The position numbers were made by a program, and so were the translations under genes. This document shows, piece after piece, positions 7,640 to 9,388 of a stretch of 9,388 bases of DNA. The notes below the pieces were generated by a model that was given only the letters and a program-made list of their open reading frames with translations, searched no databases and was not told where the DNA came from. Source of the DNA: Nitrospira_G sp035457545 (GTDB lineage: Bacteria > Nitrospirota > Nitrospiria > Nitrospirales > Nitrospiraceae); NCBI GenBank assembly GCA_035457545.1, contig DATIBM010000196.1, positions 1 to 9,388 of the forward strand, in the 5' to 3' direction. Each line of letters starts with the position of its first letter. The stretch's first letter is position 1.

Positions 7640-8464
7640 ATGAACAAGCGGCGGGATCATAGACGGTTGAACGTGCCGAACGCGCAGGCTGCTGCACAGG
7701 CCTGGCGTCCCGGCACGGGGCTGCTCGTGGCGCTTCTGCTCGGGGTCATGAGCTTCGGCTCGGGGCAGGCGCAGCCGGTCGAGCCGAGCGGTCTGCCCGA
7801 GGTCGGCGAGGGTGCACTGCTTCAGAAGCCCATCGCGCCCACGATGCCGGTGTACAAACCCCGCGCGCGCGGACCGTCGCGGGGCCGGGTGGACGGCGGG
7901 TTCCGGGGCGGGCAGCAGGGAGAGCCGGTGCTCAAGGTCCTGGCTCCGGCGGACCATGTCGGGGAAACGGTGAAGAAGCGGCCGGCGCTCTTTTGGTTCC
8001 TCTCCTCGCCGACGTCCTATCCGATCGTCTTCACGCTGGAAGACACCACCCAGTACAAACCCGTCGTGGAACGGACGCTCCCCGCGCCCACCAAGGCGGG
8101 CATTCAAATGATCCGGCTGGCCGATTTCGAGCACATGCTGGAGGAACGGGTGCTATACCGTTGGCACATCTCGATCGTGGTCGATCCGGAGTCGCGCTCG
8201 AAGGACATCCATGCGATGGGCGTGATCGAACGGCGTCCCTACACGGAAGACCTATTCCTAAACACCACTTGCCAGGACCCGCGCGACGCGATCTGCCTCT
8301 ATGCCGAGGCGGGACTCTGGTATGACGCGATCGCCGTGATCTCCGATCTGATCGCGGCCCATCCGAAGGACCGGGTCCTGCGGCTCCAGCGGGCCGCTCT
8401 GTTGGAACAGATCGGGCTGCCCGACGTCGCCGACTTCGACCGGCAAGCGAATCCGCTGCCATGA
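7640..8464 (+). CDS. DUF928 family exported protein, copy 1
   Basis: This is a 274-aa protein of unknown function. Residues 1-44 form a signal peptide with a long basic n-region (MNKRRDHRR), a core about 28-39 and cleavage near GQA|Q. A low-complexity Pro/Arg/Gly linker follows. The DUF928 core lies at about 92-200: PALFWFLSSPTSYPIVFTLE, then TLPAPTKAGIQMIRL, then VLYRWHISIVVDP...GVIERR, the order typical of the family as I recall it. The C-terminal part (about 220-265, YAEAGLWYDAIAVISDLIAA...RAALLEQIGL) is a helical, TPR-like pair that also ends other DUF928 proteins. C211 and C219 form a CX7C pair lacking in the neighbouring copy. ATG 7640 is preferred because the signal peptide begins there; the Shine-Dalgarno is weak. 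It lies downstream of the TPS-CHAT genes on the same strand and overlaps the second copy by four bases. It is probably periplasmic; no enzyme motif is visible. Confidence 0.85.
   Translation: MNKRRDHRRLNVPNAQAAAQAWRPGTGLLVALLLGVMSFGSGQAQPVEPSGLPEVGEGALLQKPIAPTMPVYKPRARGPSRGRVDGGFRGGQQGEPVLKVLAPADHVGETVKKRPALFWFLSSPTSYPIVFTLEDTTQYKPVVERTLPAPTKAGIQMIRLADFEHMLEERVLYRWHISIVVDPESRSKDIHAMGVIERRPYTEDLFLNTTCQDPRDAICLYAEAGLWYDAIAVISDLIAAHPKDRVLRLQRAALLEQIGLPDVADFDRQANPLP
8298..8355 (+). repeat. Direct repeat unit 1, DUF928 C-terminal coding segment
   Basis: This 58-bp segment matches 9092-9149 at about 51 of 58 positions without gaps by eye, the two being 794 bp apart. It codes for YAEAGLWYDAIAVISDLIA, the best conserved stretch between the two DUF928 copies. 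It marks a tandem gene duplication rather than a mobile element. Confidence 0.8.
8461..8464 (+). promoter_or_regulatory. ATGA stop/start overlap coupling the two DUF928 genes
   Basis: The TGA of the first DUF928 gene (8462-8464) overlaps the ATG (8461-8463) of the second. No Shine-Dalgarno stands before 8461, so translational coupling is likely, as at 3341. The overlap supports 8461 over the in-frame ATG at 8488. Confidence 0.7.
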
Positions 8465-9258
8465 GACCATCCCGTCCTCACACATCCATGGCCCCCCCGC
8501 GCCAAAATGGTCGAAGGAGACCTGCGCGCCTCCTATTCCTGCTATGGCCGGTCGGCGCCCTGCTCCTCACAGGTTGGGCGATCCCCGCCGTTGCCGCCGT
8601 GGCGCTGCCAGACGAACAGCCGATCGATGAGACTCCCGTCGTCGCCGGAACAGGACCGGGAGCGCCAGACCGTCAGCACGTCACCGCGTTGGATCAGACG
8701 CATCAGCTTCCCGCCGCGGATGTTCCCACCCTGATCTCGCTCGTGCCGAACCACGTTGGTCTCACGATCGCCGATCAACCCGTGGTCTATTGGTACCTGT
8801 CCCGGCCGACCCAGGCACGGACCCTGTTCGTGCTGCTGGATGCGCGGTCGCTTCAGGTGGTGCGCTCGATCGCGCTTCCGCCGTCGGAGCGCGCCGGCAT
8901 ACACTCGATGCGCTTCAAGGATTACGGGGTCACGCTTCAGCGCGACGTGCCGTACCGATGGTTCGTGAACCTGTTGATCGATCCGGCCACGCCCGACCGC
9001 GACCTTGTGGCCAGCGGCGCGATCGAGCGGATCGATCCGGAATTCCCGCAGGCCAAGGTGCCGTCGGCCTCCTCACTGGATGCGGTCCATTTCTATGCCG
9101 ACCAGGGGCTCTGGTATGACGCGATGGCGGCGATCTCCGATCTGATCGCCGCGGCGCCGTTGAACGATGTCTTTCGGCAGCAGCGTGCGTCCTTGCTGCA
9201 ACAGGTCGGGCTCCAGGAAGTAGCCGAGTGGGATCTGCGTCATCGACAGATGGACTAG
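8461..9258 (+). CDS. DUF928 family exported protein, copy 2
   Basis: This is a 265-aa paralogue of the preceding protein. Residues 1 to about 45 are a signal peptide (RRRPARLLFLLWPVGALLL, cleavage near AVA|A). A variable linker runs to about 86. The DUF928 core lies at about 87-200: VVYWYLSRPTQARTLFVLLD, then ALPPSERAGIHSMRF, then VPYRWFVNLLIDP...GAIERI, aligning block by block with copy 1. The C-terminal helical part (about 210-255, HFYADQGLWYDAMAAISDLI...LLQQVGL) is the most similar. The signal peptide and linker are unrelated to copy 1, and the CX7C pair is absent, so the copies have diverged and may not be redundant. An in-frame ATG at 8488 could also start translation and would keep the signal peptide. 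Function is unknown; it is probably periplasmic or outer-membrane associated. Confidence 0.85.
   Translation: MRPSRPHTSMAPPRQNGRRRPARLLFLLWPVGALLLTGWAIPAVAAVALPDEQPIDETPVVAGTGPGAPDRQHVTALDQTHQLPAADVPTLISLVPNHVGLTIADQPVVYWYLSRPTQARTLFVLLDARSLQVVRSIALPPSERAGIHSMRFKDYGVTLQRDVPYRWFVNLLIDPATPDRDLVASGAIERIDPEFPQAKVPSASSLDAVHFYADQGLWYDAMAAISDLIAAAPLNDVFRQQRASLLQQVGLQEVAEWDLRHRQMD
9092..9149 (+). repeat. Direct repeat unit 2, DUF928 C-terminal coding segment
   Basis: This is the partner of 8298-8355 (about 51 of 58 bases the same). It encodes YADQGLWYDAMAAISDLIA in copy 2. Confidence 0.8.
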
Positions 9259-9265
9259 AGAGGAG
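9257..9265 (+). promoter_or_regulatory. Strong Shine-Dalgarno for the last gene
   Basis: AGAGAGGAG ends 8 bases before ATG 9274 and overlaps the TAG stop of the second DUF928 gene. It is the only clear ribosome binding site in the window; the other operon genes rely on coupling or weak sites. It fixes 9274 as the start of the last gene. Confidence 0.75.
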
Positions 9266-9273
9266 CGCCGGCT

Positions 9274-9388
9274 ATGGCTCACACTCGATGTTCGTTGAGA
9301 CCGTTGCTTTCTGTGGCGTCCTGCCTGATCGGATGCTTCGCTTTATCATACGTCTTACCGGTTGCCATACCTGCAAGCCAGGCCCAAG
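9274..9388 (+). CDS. Exported protein, N-terminus only (3'-truncated by window edge)
   Basis: Only 38 codons are visible. They form a complete signal peptide: MAHTRCSLR n-region, hydrophobic core about 10-30 (LLSVASCLIGCFALSYVLPV) and likely cleavage at SQA|Q. The ending ASQAQ is the same as the end of the TpsA signal peptide (residues 36-40), a weak hint that another exoprotein or related envelope protein follows. A strong Shine-Dalgarno precedes it, and it begins 15 bp after the second DUF928 gene, so it is probably in the same operon. The family cannot be assigned from this fragment. Confidence 0.75.
   Translation, partial: MAHTRCSLRPLLSVASCLIGCFALSYVLPVAIPASQAQ

Overview
The window is GC-rich and reads almost entirely on the + strand. 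It appears to be an envelope/secretion operon from a Gram-negative (diderm) bacterium. The TpsA C-terminal signature (RCAAL...GLPPEPGGWL), a TPR-CHAT protein and DUF928 proteins side by side resemble gene sets I recall from cyanobacteria and Nitrospira. A Nitrospirota-like host is my best guess, from memory of families only; no marker gene is present to fix the taxonomy.

Layout: (1) positions 3-377, the 3' part of a small gene of unknown function, open to the left edge. (2) 432-3344, a TpsA-type exoprotein of the two-partner secretion (type Vb) pathway, with signal peptide, N-terminal TPS/haemagglutination domain, a long right-handed beta-helix repeat region and a conserved C-terminal motif. 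(3) 3341-5149, its TpsB outer-membrane transporter (POTRA plus 16-strand barrel), joined to tpsA by an ATGA stop/start overlap. (4) 5163-7520, a TPR-CHAT protein with a signal peptide and an intact His/Cys caspase-like dyad. (5) a 119-bp intergenic stretch with a long GC-rich REP-like hairpin. (6, 7) 7640-8464 and 8461-9258, two tandem DUF928 paralogues, again coupled by an ATGA overlap. (8) 9274 to the right edge, the start of another exported protein, preceded by the only strong Shine-Dalgarno in the window.

Every complete gene from 432 to 9258, and the truncated last one, has an export signal. The locus therefore looks like one functional unit working outside the cytoplasm: TpsA is threaded through TpsB to the surface, while a periplasmic caspase-like protease and two DUF928 proteins act on an unknown substrate. 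The parts are known families. The arrangement of an exported CHAT protease with a TPS pair and duplicated DUF928 genes has, as far as I know, no worked-out function, and it is the main item of interest. GC content steps up within tpsA: about 50-55% up to roughly position 2300, then 65-70% in the places I counted. This suggests the exoprotein gene is mosaic.
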